This document shows, piece after piece, positions 41,260 to 50,276 of a stretch of DNA of 64,000 nt. The position numbers and the translations under genes were made by a program. Each line of letters begins with the position of its first letter. Position 1 is the stretch's first letter. This DNA comes from Burkholderiaceae bacterium (lineage in GTDB: Bacteria > Pseudomonadota > Gammaproteobacteria > Burkholderiales > Burkholderiaceae_C). The stretch is from assembly GCA_023954095.1 (NCBI GenBank), contig JAMLIQ010000010.1:1-64000 (forward strand), read 5' to 3'. The notes beneath the pieces were generated by a model. It saw only the letters and a program-made list of their open reading frames with translations, was not told where the DNA came from and did not search any database.

Positions 41260-41730
41260 ATGCTGACCATGGATCTGATCTTGTGGCGCCATGCGGAGGC
41301 CGAAGTGGGTACGGAGCACATGAATGACCTGGCGAGGCCGCTGACAGCCCGAGGGGAGAAGCAGGCTGCTCGTATGGCCGCCTGGCTGGACAGGCAGCTC
41401 CCCGATGGACTGAGGGTGTTGTCCAGCCCGGCCCGGCGAACAGAGCAGACCGCCATGGCCTTGGGGCGCAAATACAAGCTGCGTGCCGAGTTGTTGCCCG
41501 AGGGCACGGTACAGGATGTTCTGGACTTGGTGCAGTGGCCTCGCTCTCGTGGGGCTGTGCTGGTGGTAGGACACCAGCCGGTACTGGGCCAGACGATTGC
41601 CCATTTGATGGGTATCCGCTCGGAGCAGTGTGCGGTACGAAAAGGGTCTGTCTGGTGGCTACGACAGCGCCAGCGGATGGAACACAGTGAAACGACACTT
41701 TTGGCTGTCTTGTCTCCTGATTTTCTCTGA
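41260..41730 (+). CDS. sixA: Phosphohistidine phosphatase SixA-like
   Basis: Histidine phosphatase superfamily protein of 156 residues: catalytic RHAEA at 10-14, LSSPARRTEQTA with the second Arg, and VVGHQPVLG with the second His. SixA removes phosphate from phosphohistidine in phosphorelay and PTS proteins. The ATG abuts the ppk1 stop, so it is in the same transcript and probably Pho-controlled. An alternative ATG lies three codons in. Whether it acts on Ppk phosphohistidine is an open thought, not evidence. Confidence 0.88.
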   Translation: MLTMDLILWRHAEAEVGTEHMNDLARPLTARGEKQAARMAAWLDRQLPDGLRVLSSPARRTEQTAMALGRKYKLRAELLPEGTVQDVLDLVQWPRSRGAVLVVGHQPVLGQTIAHLMGIRSEQCAVRKGSVWWLRQRQRMEHSETTLLAVLSPDFL

Positions 41731-41777
41731 GAGCCTGTCCTCCAGTACCATGCCTGAAACCGTATTCTGCGGTGGCA

Positions 41778-43259
41778 TCAAGGCAGGTGCACTTCCAGTT
41801 CCCAAGGTGTGCGTTGCCATGCCAGTGTTTCTTCCCGCAGCAGATGGGCGGACTGGGGGTAGGTAGATGCCCAGCCCGGACGCGCCGCAACGTGGAAGCG
41901 TTGTCCTTTGATGGATACCGCAAACCCGTCCAGATCGGGTTCCCGCCGGGCATGGCACAGGGCTACGGCGAGCCGCAGGCTCATGAGTTGCAGAGCAAAA
42001 GTGGTGTCTTCCAGGTCGGCCTGTAGCTTGCGCACCTTGCCCTTGTGTCCCAGAACCAGGGATCCAAGGCGGTACAGTTCATGCTTTGCAAAGCCTGCGG
42101 CATCCGTGTTTTCGAGGATGTAGGCACCGTGGCGGTGATAGTCGCTGTGGGAAATGCGGCAACCAATCTCATGCAGGCGTCCAGCCCATTTCAGCTTTCG
42201 CAACACAGATTCAGGATGGGTTGCCGAAAGCTGAATGAAAAGGCTGCATGCGGTGCCAGCGACACGGTCGGCGTGGGACGGATCTACCGCAAAGCTCTGG
42301 ACCAGCCCTTGCACGGTAGCGGTACGCAGGTCTGTCTCTGGTTGTTCGCGATCCAGCAAGTCATACAGCGCACCTTGGCGTAAAGCGCCCTGTGCCACAT
42401 GCATTTCCTGGATATCGAGCAGGTCGAATACCGCTCGCAGTACGCTGAGTCCGCCGCCGATGACGGCACGGCGATCATCTTTCAGGCCCTCCAGCCGGAT
42501 GCGATCTACGCTCTGCGCCCGCAGCAGACGCTCGCGCAACCAGTCCAGCCCGTTGCGGGTGATGGTGCCATTGGGAGACTGGTCGGCGGCTGCAAGAATG
42601 TCACCCACCGCTCCAGCGGTACCGGATGATCCGTAGGCTATGTCCCAGCAATGGGGGTGGTATGTCTCCAGGGCCTGATCGAGAATTGCCTTGGCTGCGA
42701 TTTCAGCGGCAGCAAAGGCAGCGGCCGTCAGTTGTCCATCATTGAAATATCGGGTGGACCAGGCAACGCTGCCCACGTGGAAGGATGCGACGGCCTGGGC
42801 CGAAAATCGTTGCCCCAGAATGAGCTCTGTCGACCGGCCGCCGATGTCGACAACCAGGCGTCGCTCTGCCGATTGGGGAAGCAGGCGCGCGACACCCTGG
42901 TAGATCAGGCGTGCCTCTTCCAGTCCGGACACCACGTCGATCGGGTGGCCCAGCACTTCACTGCCCCGTTGCAGGAACACGTTGCTGTTGCGGGCTTCAC
43001 GCAAGGTCTGCGTGGCTACGGCCCGAACCTGGGCACGGGGAAAATTGGCCAGTCGCTCTGCAAAACGAGCCAGACAGTCCCACCCTCTCTGCATGGCTTG
43101 AGCGCTCAGATTGTGCTCCTCGTCCAGGCCGCTGCCCTGGCGCACGGTTTCCTTCAGATATTCGACGCGTTGGATGCGCCCGAACTCATATCGGCCGATT
43201 TCTAGACGAAAACTGTTGGAGCCGAGATCGATGGCGGCGAGATGGGTGCCGTTCTGCAT
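41778..43259 (-). CDS. ppx: Exopolyphosphatase, Ppx/GppA family
   Basis: Releases phosphate from the ends of polyphosphate chains (or hydrolyses pppGpp). The actin-like ATPase-fold loops AAIDLGSNSFRLEIGRYE and LVVDIGGRSTELILGQ are intact, with the HD-like C-terminal domain from about 320 on (RLHEIGCRISHSDYHRHGAYIL). 493 residues. It is convergent with sixA and divergent from pstS, so the 277-bp gap before pstS holds its promoter as well. Ppx and GppA activities cannot be split from sequence alone. Confidence 0.93.
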   Translation of the reverse strand: MQNGTHLAAIDLGSNSFRLEIGRYEFGRIQRVEYLKETVRQGSGLDEEHNLSAQAMQRGWDCLARFAERLANFPRAQVRAVATQTLREARNSNVFLQRGSEVLGHPIDVVSGLEEARLIYQGVARLLPQSAERRLVVDIGGRSTELILGQRFSAQAVASFHVGSVAWSTRYFNDGQLTAAAFAAAEIAAKAILDQALETYHPHCWDIAYGSSGTAGAVGDILAAADQSPNGTITRNGLDWLRERLLRAQSVDRIRLEGLKDDRRAVIGGGLSVLRAVFDLLDIQEMHVAQGALRQGALYDLLDREQPETDLRTATVQGLVQSFAVDPSHADRVAGTACSLFIQLSATHPESVLRKLKWAGRLHEIGCRISHSDYHRHGAYILENTDAAGFAKHELYRLGSLVLGHKGKVRKLQADLEDTTFALQLMSLRLAVALCHARREPDLDGFAVSIKGQRFHVAARPGWASTYPQSAHLLREETLAWQRTPWELEVHLP

Positions 43260-43355
43260 GGTGTTCTGATGGGGTATTTTCGTGGGGCATGGTAACGTGA
43301 ACGGCCGGATGGACGGGTGTCACGGCGGCCCGATGGAGCTACGACATGTCTACCT

Positions 43356-43373
43356 GTGTAATGGTCATTACAC
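43356..43373. promoter_or_regulatory. Perfect inverted repeat between ppx and pstS
   Basis: GTGTAATG (43356-43363) and CATTACAC (43366-43373) form an 8-bp perfect inverted repeat with a 2-bp centre. It lies 97 bp upstream of the ppx start and 92 bp upstream of the pstS Pho box, within the divergent control region. An operator for an unknown dimeric regulator is the simplest reading; a small hairpin is the alternative. Confidence 0.5.
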
Positions 43374-43464
43374 GTCTGGAAATGGAATCTGAGCATGGCT
43401 CTGAACCATGTCAATTCTGTGACTGGGCTCGCAACCGCTGAAAATTCGGTTTGCCTTCGTCTTT

Positions 43465-43498
43465 GTGTCACTGGCTTGTCATTTAAAGTTCTTAAAGT
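43465..43498 (+). promoter_or_regulatory. Pho box and promoter of pstS
   Basis: GTGTCAC (43465-43471) and TTGTCAT (43476-43482) start 11 bp apart, a canonical PhoB site. A TAAAGT hexamer at 43493-43498, 10 bp further on, can be the -10, with the PhoB site replacing a -35. The pstS start is 38 bp downstream. Confidence 0.85.
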
Positions 43499-43536
43499 CC
43501 GTTTTGTTCCTGTTAACCCTTACTGAAAGGTACTGA

Positions 43537-44559
43537 ATGAAACGCGCATTTTTGAAAACCGTCGCTGTCACGCTGGCTTCCCTGGCCATGGGCAGTGCGT
43601 TTGCTGCCGATATCACCGGTGCTGGTGCGACCTTCCCCTTCCCTATCTATGCGAAATGGGCTGAAGCCTATAAAAAGGAAACGGGCACAGGCATGAACTA
43701 CCAGTCGATTGGGTCTTCTGGGGGGATCCGGCAGATCCGTGCCAAGACGGTCGCCTTCGGGGCAACCGATGCGCCGGTTTCGGGCGCTGACCTGGAAAAG
43801 GATGGCATGGTGCAGTTCCCAGCCATCATTGGCGGTACGGTCCCTGTGATCCATCTGGACGGGTTCAAGCCCGGTGAATTGCGGGTCAGCGCAGGCGCGC
43901 TGGCAGAGATCTTTCTGGGCAAGATTGCTAAATGGAATGACGCCAAGCTGGTGGCGCTGAACCCTGGCAAGACCTTGCCAGACCAGAACATCACTGTAGT
44001 GCACCGTGCCGACGGTTCGGGTACTACCTTCAACTTCACGGACTATCTGACGGCGGTAAGCAAGGAATGGGCTGACACGGTGGGCAAGGGTGCTGCCGTG
44101 AAATGGCCTGCGCCGTCCTCGGTGGGTGGCAAAGGCAATGAAGGGGTTGCCGCCAATGTGAATCGGGTCAAGGGCGCCATCGGTTACGTCGAGTACGCCT
44201 ATGTCAAGAAGAACAACATGAATTTTCTGCAGTTGCAGAATGCCGACGGCAAGTTCGTGAGTCCCGATGACAAAACCTTTGTGGCTGCGGCTGCTGGTGC
44301 AGACTGGTTCAGTGTGCCGGGCATGGGGGTTTCGATGGTCAATGCCAAGGGTGCTGAAAGCTGGCCTATCAGCACGGCATCGTTCATCCTGATGTACAAG
44401 GAGCCTGCTGACAAGGCGCAATCTGCAGAAGTCCTGAAGTTCTTTGACTGGGCCTTCAAGAATGGCAAGTCCATGGCCTCCGAACTGGATTATGTGCCGC
44501 TGCCTGACAGCCTCACGGCCGAGATCCGCTCCAAGGTCTGGTCGCAGATTCGAAAATAA
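43537..44559 (+). CDS. pstS: Phosphate ABC transporter, periplasmic phosphate-binding protein
   Basis: Captures phosphate for the Pst high-affinity importer. A signal peptide (MKRAFLKTVAVTLASLAMG) is cut after SAFA; the mature protein starts ADITGAGATFPFPIYAKW, a PstS hallmark. Ligand loops are YQSIGSSGGIRQI and RADGSGTTFNFTDYL. 340 residues is normal. It is first in the pstSCAB-phoU-phoB-phoR operon with a Pho box in front. A stable hairpin separates it from pstC, as fits its much higher need. Confidence 0.97.
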   Translation: MKRAFLKTVAVTLASLAMGSAFAADITGAGATFPFPIYAKWAEAYKKETGTGMNYQSIGSSGGIRQIRAKTVAFGATDAPVSGADLEKDGMVQFPAIIGGTVPVIHLDGFKPGELRVSAGALAEIFLGKIAKWNDAKLVALNPGKTLPDQNITVVHRADGSGTTFNFTDYLTAVSKEWADTVGKGAAVKWPAPSSVGGKGNEGVAANVNRVKGAIGYVEYAYVKKNNMNFLQLQNADGKFVSPDDKTFVAAAAGADWFSVPGMGVSMVNAKGAESWPISTASFILMYKEPADKAQSAEVLKFFDWAFKNGKSMASELDYVPLPDSLTAEIRSKVWSQIRK

Positions 44560-44572
44560 ATGATGGACCCTT

Positions 44573-44621
44573 GGCTGGCTTTCGCCAATGGACGGAGGGT
44601 CGTGATGGGCGAAGGCTGGCC
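44573..44621 (+). promoter_or_regulatory. Stable RNA hairpin between pstS and pstC
   Basis: GGCTGGCTTTCGCC (44573-44586) pairs over all 14 positions, three as G-U, with GGCGAAGGCTGGCC (44608-44621) around a 21-nt loop. There is no T run, so it is not a terminator. It is well placed to stabilise the pstS mRNA 3' end or limit readthrough into pstC. Confidence 0.65.
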
Positions 44622-44654
44622 TGCGGGGGGTTCACCAGTCCGATGGGAATCAAT

Positions 44655-45659
44655 ATGAGCGCGGAAACTACGATGACTGCACAAACGATGTCTCAACCGG
44701 CCAATGCGCCAACGAAATCGATGGCATCGATTGCCCGGCGGCAGCATCTCCAAGATATCTTTTTCCATCGGCTGACCCAGGGCCTGTCGCTGTTGGTGCT
44801 GGCGGCGTTGCTGGGCATCATCGTTTCCCTTTTTGTCTACGCATGGCCTGCGTTCCACAAATTTGGTGTCCAGTTTATCTGGCGTGTGGAATGGGACATC
44901 ATCAACGAAGAGTTTGGCGCTGCAATTGCGATTGTGGGGACTTTGGCCAGTGCGGGTATTGCGCTTCTGATTGCGGTTCCGCTGGCTTTTGGCATCGCAT
45001 TGTTTTTGACCGAAACCTGCCCTGTCTGGCTGCGTCGTCCGCTGGGTACGGCGGTGGAGCTACTGGCGGCAGTGCCTTCCATCATCTACGGCATGTTTGG
45101 CTTGTTTGTCTTTGCGCCCTTGTTTGCCGACTACTTTCAGGTGCCCGTGCAAAAACTGCTGGGTTCGATGCCTTTGGTGGGGTTCCTGTTTGGCGGCAGC
45201 ACCAACGGGTTTGGCATCCTGGCGGCCGGCATTGTGCTGGCCTTCATGGTGCTTCCGTTTGTCGCCGCAGTGATGCGTGATGTTTTTGCGATCGTTCCAC
45301 CCATCCTGAGGGAGTCAGCCTATGGCCTGGGATGTACCACGTGGGAGGTGGTCCATCGCGTGGTGCTGCCTTATACGCAGAAGGGCGTTGTGGGAGGAGT
45401 CATGTTGGGCCTTGGTCGTGCCCTGGGGGAAACCATGGCGGTGACTTTCGTGATTGGCAATGCCAACCGCATGCCGACGTCGCTGTTTTCGCCTGGAACC
45501 TCCATTGCTTCCACACTGGCCAACGAATTCGGAGAGGCAGCGGATTTTCATCTCTCCACCTTGTTTGCCTTGGGTTTTTTGCTGTTTGTCATCACCTTCG
45601 TGGTGCTTTCGGCGGCCAAGATACTCATGCTTCGGGCGGAAAAGGCCAAAGGCCTGTAG
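44655..45659 (+). CDS. pstC: Phosphate ABC transporter permease PstC
   Basis: Inner-membrane channel subunit of the Pst importer. About six spans; the first is LSLLVLAALLGIIVSLFVYA. The EAA-like cytoplasmic loop that docks PstB is in RESAYGLGCTTWEVVHRVVL. ATG 44655 (MSAETTMTA) has a GGGAA ribosome binding site six bases upstream and gives 334 residues; ATG 44643 is an alternative. The short N-terminal cytosolic tail is Thr/Ala-rich. pstA starts 9 bp after its stop. Confidence 0.94.
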   Translation: MSAETTMTAQTMSQPANAPTKSMASIARRQHLQDIFFHRLTQGLSLLVLAALLGIIVSLFVYAWPAFHKFGVQFIWRVEWDIINEEFGAAIAIVGTLASAGIALLIAVPLAFGIALFLTETCPVWLRRPLGTAVELLAAVPSIIYGMFGLFVFAPLFADYFQVPVQKLLGSMPLVGFLFGGSTNGFGILAAGIVLAFMVLPFVAAVMRDVFAIVPPILRESAYGLGCTTWEVVHRVVLPYTQKGVVGGVMLGLGRALGETMAVTFVIGNANRMPTSLFSPGTSIASTLANEFGEAADFHLSTLFALGFLLFVITFVVLSAAKILMLRAEKAKGL

Positions 45660-45668
45660 GAGACGCTC

Positions 45669-46523
45669 ATGGAGTTCAATCCCAAGATCTATCAAAAACG
45701 GCGGCGTGCCAATGCCGTGGGTCTGACGCTTTCTCTGGGGTCCATGGCCCTGGGACTGTTTGTGCTGCTCTGGATTCTGAGTGTGCTGCTGACCAAGGGT
45801 TTTGCCGCGCTGGACTGGAACCTGCTCACTCACTCCACGCCGGCACCTGGGTCTGAAGGCGGCGGGCTGGCCAACGCCATTGTCGGAAGCCTGATGATGG
45901 TAGGCTTCACGGTGCTGGTATCCACACCTGTGGGCGTTCTGGCGGGGGTGTATCTCGCGGAGTATGGTGACCAGAGCAAGACTGCTGAATTGACGCGTTT
46001 TGTGACCGACATCATGTTGTCTGCGCCTTCCATCGTGCTGGGGCTTTTCGTCTATGCGATTGCCGTGGCCACAATGGGACACTTTTCCGGCTGGGCCGGC
46101 AGCATGGCACTTTCGCTGATTGCTGTTCCCGTGGTGGTTCGAACGACCGAAAACATGCTCCGCCTGGTGCCGGGCAGTCTTCGTGAGGCCGCCTTTGCAC
46201 TCGGTGCGCCTCGCTGGAAAGTCTCCACCATGGTGACTTTGCGCGCTGCCCGCAGCGGTGTGATGACAGGCCTGCTGCTCGCCGTGGCCCGTATCAGTGG
46301 CGAGACGGCGCCATTGTTGTTCACCGCCCTGAACAACCAGTTCTTCAGCACCAACATGAATGCGCCCATGGCGAATCTGCCAGTGGTGATCTTTCAGTTT
46401 GCTCTCAGCCCTTACGACAACTGGGTGCGCCTGGCATGGGCTGGGGCGCTTCTCATCACGCTGGCCGTGCTGGTGCTCAACGTTGTGGCGCGGATCTTTC
46501 TGCGCGAAAACAACAAGGTCTGA
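45669..46523 (+). CDS. pstA: Phosphate ABC transporter permease PstA
   Basis: Second channel subunit of the Pst importer, paired with PstC. 284 residues with six hydrophobic spans; the EAA-like loop is LREAAFALGAPRWKVSTMVT. Periplasmic and cytoplasmic residues near EYGDQSKTAELTRFVTDIML are conserved in PstA. A GTAGGAGA ribosome binding site precedes ATG 45669. A 61-bp gap with a small hairpin leads to pstB. Confidence 0.95.
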   Translation: MEFNPKIYQKRRRANAVGLTLSLGSMALGLFVLLWILSVLLTKGFAALDWNLLTHSTPAPGSEGGGLANAIVGSLMMVGFTVLVSTPVGVLAGVYLAEYGDQSKTAELTRFVTDIMLSAPSIVLGLFVYAIAVATMGHFSGWAGSMALSLIAVPVVVRTTENMLRLVPGSLREAAFALGAPRWKVSTMVTLRAARSGVMTGLLLAVARISGETAPLLFTALNNQFFSTNMNAPMANLPVVIFQFALSPYDNWVRLAWAGALLITLAVLVLNVVARIFLRENNKV

Positions 46524-46546
46524 TACTCCCCCTCATTTTTGGGCAC

Positions 46547-46562
46547 GCCTGTGAACACAGGC
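46547..46562 (+). promoter_or_regulatory. Small hairpin in the pstA-pstB gap
   Basis: GCCTGT (46547-46552), GAAC loop and ACAGGC (46557-46562), followed by ATGTCTTTT. It is too weak for a confident terminator and may be an attenuator or a processing site before pstB. Confidence 0.4.
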
Positions 46563-46584
46563 ATGTCTTTTAACGGAACCGAAA

Positions 46585-47370
46585 ATGACCACCGCTATCG
46601 CGACAGCCCCCGCTACCAAGAACGCTCTGGAACTGCGTAATCTCAATTTTTTCTATGGCAAGTTCCAGGGATTGCGCAACGTCAGCCTGGATATTGCCGA
46701 GCATAAAGTCACCGCCTTTATCGGTCCCTCCGGTTGTGGAAAATCAACCTTGTTGCGCACGCTCAACCGGATGTACAGCCTGTATCCCGGCCAGCGTGCA
46801 GAAGGCAGCATCCGCTTTTACGGGCAGGATATTCTGGACCCCAAGCAGGACATCAACCTGCTGCGTGCACGTATCGGAATGGTGTTCCAGAAGCCCACGC
46901 CGTTCCCCATGTCCATTTACGACAACATTGCTTTTGGCGTGAAGCTCTATGAATCGCTGTCCCCCAGCGAAATGGATGACCGGGTGGAGTGGGCGCTTTC
47001 CAAGGCGGCTTTATGGACCGAAGTGAAAGACAAGCTGCACCAGAGTGGCCTGTCCCTCTCGGGAGGGCAGCAGCAGCGGTTGTGCATTGCGCGCAGCGTT
47101 GCGGTGAAACCGTCGGTGCTGCTGCTTGATGAGCCGACCTCGGCACTGGATCCTTTGTCCACCGCCAAGATCGAAGAGTTGATCGATGAACTCAAACACG
47201 ACTACACGATTGCCATCGTGACCCATAACATGCAGCAGGCGGCCCGGTGCAGTGACTACACCGCCTACATGTATCTGGGGGAAATGATCGAGTTTGGCGC
47301 GACCGAAGAGATCTTCTTCAAGCCCGAACGCAAGGAAACCGAGGATTACATTACCGGCCGTTTCGGCTGA
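46585..47370 (+). CDS. pstB: Phosphate ABC transporter ATP-binding protein PstB
   Basis: ATPase that powers the Pst importer. Walker [10 protein letters not shown] is 47-55; Q-loop [14 protein letters not shown], signature LSGGQQQRL, Walker [14 protein letters not shown] and the switch His in [11 protein letters not shown] follow. 261 residues is standard. Contacts with PhoU and PhoR let PstB report phosphate status. The stop is 10 bp before the phoU start, so they are coupled. Confidence 0.98.
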   Translation: MTTAIATAPATKNALELRNLNFFYGKFQGLRNVSLDIAEHKVTAFIGPSGCGKSTLLRTLNRMYSLYPGQRAEGSIRFYGQDILDPKQDINLLRARIGMVFQKPTPFPMSIYDNIAFGVKLYESLSPSEMDDRVEWALSKAALWTEVKDKLHQSGLSLSGGQQQRLCIARSVAVKPSVLLLDEPTSALDPLSTAKIEELIDELKHDYTIAIVTHNMQQAARCSDYTAYMYLGEMIEFGATEEIFFKPERKETEDYITGRFG

Positions 47371-47380
47371 GGAGCTACTT

Positions 47381-48082
47381 GTGCCAGACAAACATCTTTC
47401 TTCGCAGTTCGACAGCGAGCTCAACGGCGTATCAACCCGTGTAATGGAAATGGGCGGACTGGTGGAGTCCCAGATACGCCAGGCGATCTATGCGCTCTCG
47501 CAGTTCAGTCTGGAGGCTGTGGACCAGGTCCGTACGATCGAGAACCGGGTCAATGCCATGGAGGTGGAAATTGACTATGAACTCTCCACCATCATTGCCC
47601 GGCGTCAGCCCACTGCGCGCGACCTGCGGCTGTTGCTCGCTTTCTCCAAAGCAACGGCCAATCTGGAGCGCATGGGAGACGAGGCCCATCGCATGGCACG
47701 CATGGTGAAATCCATCATCGAAGGCGGTGCGCCGCGTTCCTTGCCTTCGAATGATCTGCGGGTGGCTGCCGACCTGGCATCAGGGCAGTTGCGAAAAGCG
47801 CTGGATGCTTTTGCCCGGCTGGACACAAAAATGGCCGTCGCGATTCTCAAGGAAGACGACCTGATTGACCGGGAGTTCGATGGCTTCGTTCGCAAGCTCA
47901 TCACCTACATGATGGAAGACCCGCGTACGATTTCACCCAGCCTGGATCTGCTTTTCCTGGCCAAGGCGATTGAGCGGATTGGCGACCATTCCAAGAACAT
48001 TGCCGAACTCATCATTTATCTGGTCAAGGGCATGGATGTGCGGCACACCTCGCTGGACGAGATTGAATCGGCCGTTTTGTAA
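47381..48082 (+). CDS. phoU: Phosphate signalling regulator PhoU
   Basis: Links the Pst transporter to PhoR and shuts down the Pho regulon when phosphate is plentiful. 233 residues in two three-helix repeats with the metal-binding E-x-x-D patterns LERMGDEAHRMARM and IERIGDHSKNIAEL. Start at GTG 47381 with GAGGAG in front; the family N-terminus H-L-S-S-Q-F-D-S-E-L fits. Neighbours are pstB and phoB. Confidence 0.96.
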   Translation: MPDKHLSSQFDSELNGVSTRVMEMGGLVESQIRQAIYALSQFSLEAVDQVRTIENRVNAMEVEIDYELSTIIARRQPTARDLRLLLAFSKATANLERMGDEAHRMARMVKSIIEGGAPRSLPSNDLRVAADLASGQLRKALDAFARLDTKMAVAILKEDDLIDREFDGFVRKLITYMMEDPRTISPSLDLLFLAKAIERIGDHSKNIAELIIYLVKGMDVRHTSLDEIESAVL

Positions 48083-48099
48083 AAAAGGGTTGGAAAGGA

Positions 48100-48807
48100 A
48101 TGAGAAAACTACCCCGCGTCCTTGTTGTGGAAGATGAACCAGCGATTGCGGAGCTGATTTCCGTGAATCTGCGCCACAACGGTTTTCAGCCGTTTTGGGC
48201 CGAAGATGGTGAAGCCGCCCAGCGCGAACTTGACGCGGTCCTGCCGGATGTGATCCTGCTCGACTGGATGCTGCCTGGCCAAAGTGGCCTGCAGCTGGCG
48301 CGCAAGTGGCGTGCCAACGGCCGCACAAAGCAAATCCCCATTCTGATGTTGACAGCCCGTGGAGATGAGCCAGACAAGGTTGCTGGCCTGGACGCTGGAG
48401 CGGATGACTACATCACCAAGCCATTCTCCACCCAGGAATTGCTGGCGCGCATCCGCGCGGTGTTGCGTCGCCGCGCACCGGAACAGGCCCAGGAGAGCGT
48501 GTCCGTGGGGGCGCTGGCTCTGGATGCTGCGACGCACCGCGTCTCGTTTCAAGGAAACGCCCTGAAAATTGGACCGACCGAGTTCAAGTTGCTGCATTTC
48601 TTCATGACCCACCCTGAGCGCGTCCATAGCCGGGCACAGTTGCTGGACAAGGTCTGGGGCGACCATGTGTTCATTGAGGAGCGCACGGTGGACGTTCATG
48701 TCAAACGGTTGCGAGAGGCCTTGGGCGACGCTGGTTTGATGGTTGAAACGGTGCGGGGTGTCGGTTACAGATTTGCGGCGCCGACACAGATGCCTGTGCG
48801 CGCCTGA
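48100..48807 (+). CDS. phoB: Phosphate regulon response regulator PhoB
   Basis: Two-component activator of the Pho regulon. The receiver has acid pocket E11/D12, phosphorylated D55 in VILLDWMLPG and K in YITKPF; the OmpR/PhoB winged-helix domain from about 135 ends ERTVDVHVKRLREAL with the recognition helix. 235 residues. It should bind the Pho boxes upstream of ppk1 and pstS. It is read 17 bp after phoU and 16 bp before phoR. Confidence 0.97.
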   Translation: MRKLPRVLVVEDEPAIAELISVNLRHNGFQPFWAEDGEAAQRELDAVLPDVILLDWMLPGQSGLQLARKWRANGRTKQIPILMLTARGDEPDKVAGLDAGADDYITKPFSTQELLARIRAVLRRRAPEQAQESVSVGALALDAATHRVSFQGNALKIGPTEFKLLHFFMTHPERVHSRAQLLDKVWGDHVFIEERTVDVHVKRLREALGDAGLMVETVRGVGYRFAAPTQMPVRA

Positions 48808-48823
48808 AGCTGGCGTAGATCTC

Positions 48824-50164
48824 ATGCTGTGGCGGTTCTCATTCTTTCTGGGCGGGCAACTGCTGGGCATGGGCGTGGGGTGGTGGCAGGCCGACGCATG
48901 GGGTGTTGCTGCAGGAGCCGCCGTCGCTGCCTGGATCTGGTTCTTTCTGGACCTGTGGCGTGGCGCTCGGGTGCTGAGATGGATTCGGACGGGGGAAATG
49001 AGCAAGGCGCCCGCTCTGCAGGGTGTGTGGGGTGAAGCGGTCGAGCGCACGAGGCGCCTGGTGCGCAGGCAGGAGGTAAAGGCCCAGGAGAGCCAGAATC
49101 GCCTGGATGACATCTTGGCTGCTTTGCAAGCCTCGCCCAATGGCGTTGTGTTGCTGGACAAGGAGGGCCGCATCGAGTGGTGCAACGCCATGGCGGCGGC
49201 GCATTTTGGTTTCGATGCCCGGCGCGATGAGTTGCAATCCATCCGGAATCTGGTGCGCGATCCGGAGTTCAGTGCTTACTACGCCGCACAGGATTTTTCT
49301 GCGGATGTGGTCCTCGAAGGGCGTGGCGGTACGCCGTCCCGGCCGGTCAGGATTTCCGTGCAATTGCACCCCTATGGCGACGGCCGCAGTTTGTTGCTGT
49401 CGCGCGATGTCACGGCACTGGAACAGGCTGATGCCATGCGGCGGGATTTCGTTGCCAATGTGTCGCACGAAATCCGCACACCGTTGACTGTGCTGATGGG
49501 CTTCGTGGAGACCTTGCAGACGCTGCCGCTTGTGGCGCAGGAGCGTGCGCGGTATCTGGACCTGATGGCGCAGCAGGCCGCGCGCATGCACAGCGTCGTG
49601 CAGGATCTGCTGACCCTGTCTCGGCTGGAAGGAAGTCCCTTGCCCGGTGTGCGTGAGTGGCATCCTCTGCAGACCTTGCTGCATAGCTGCGAAGAGGAAG
49701 GACGGGCGCTTTCTCTGCTGGTGACCCGCGATCAGGCCCGGCCGCACGAATGGAGTTTTCCGGCGCCGGAATCAGTGGTGGGAGAGATTGCCGGGAGCAT
49801 GAAGGAACTGCAAAGCGCGTTGTCCAACCTGATCAGCAATGCGGTGCGCTACACCCCGGCGGGCGGGCGCATCGCAGTGCAGTGGCATCTTCTTGCCGAT
49901 GGACGTGGCGTCTTTTCCGTGCGGGACACTGGGCCCGGCATTGCGTCTGAGCATCTTCCCCGGCTGACCGAGCGCTTCTACCGGATTGACCGCAGTCGCT
50001 CGCGTGAAACGGGGGGTACGGGTCTGGGGTTGGCGATTGTCAAGCATGTCGTGCAGCGCCACGGCGCTGTGCTGGAGATTTCCAGCGTGCTGGGGCAGGG
50101 GTCAACGTTCAGTGTGTGCTTTCCTGCCGACAGACTGCGCACAGCCCACGCCTTGAAGCCATGA
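48824..50164 (+). CDS. phoR: Phosphate regulon sensor kinase PhoR
   Basis: Histidine kinase that phosphorylates PhoB under phosphate limitation. A hydrophobic hairpin (about 5-45) anchors it; a PAS domain (about 96-200, ILAALQASPNGVVLLDKEG) leads to the dimerisation helix with H215 in FVANVSHEIRTPL, then HATPase N-box NLISNAVRYTP and GGTGLGLAIVKHV. ATG 48824 gives 446 residues; the ribosome binding site is weak. It ends the operon and faces copy 7 of the dispersed repeat. Confidence 0.95.
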   Translation: MLWRFSFFLGGQLLGMGVGWWQADAWGVAAGAAVAAWIWFFLDLWRGARVLRWIRTGEMSKAPALQGVWGEAVERTRRLVRRQEVKAQESQNRLDDILAALQASPNGVVLLDKEGRIEWCNAMAAAHFGFDARRDELQSIRNLVRDPEFSAYYAAQDFSADVVLEGRGGTPSRPVRISVQLHPYGDGRSLLLSRDVTALEQADAMRRDFVANVSHEIRTPLTVLMGFVETLQTLPLVAQERARYLDLMAQQAARMHSVVQDLLTLSRLEGSPLPGVREWHPLQTLLHSCEEEGRALSLLVTRDQARPHEWSFPAPESVVGEIAGSMKELQSALSNLISNAVRYTPAGGRIAVQWHLLADGRGVFSVRDTGPGIASEHLPRLTERFYRIDRSRSRETGGTGLGLAIVKHVVQRHGAVLEISSVLGQGSTFSVCFPADRLRTAHALKP

Positions 50165-50204
50165 AGGAGCCCTTGAGGCTCGATGGAGGCCATCGCCATC
50201 AGTG

Positions 50205-50268
50205 AGATTGCTATTCATTGGATAGCTTCTTACGCAAGACTGGCGTGCCCTTACGGCCAAATTTCCTT
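50205..50268 (-). repeat. Dispersed two-hairpin repeat, copy 7
   Basis: Reverse-oriented, diverged copy in the convergent gap between phoR and the next gene. GCTAT (50210-50214) pairs with ATAGC (50222-50226); ACGC (50232-50235) pairs with GCGT (50243-50246). Unlike the other copies, hairpin 1 has lost about 4 nt, and the usual open frame carries a TGA. Confidence 0.65.
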
Positions 50269-50276
50269 GAAATCGA

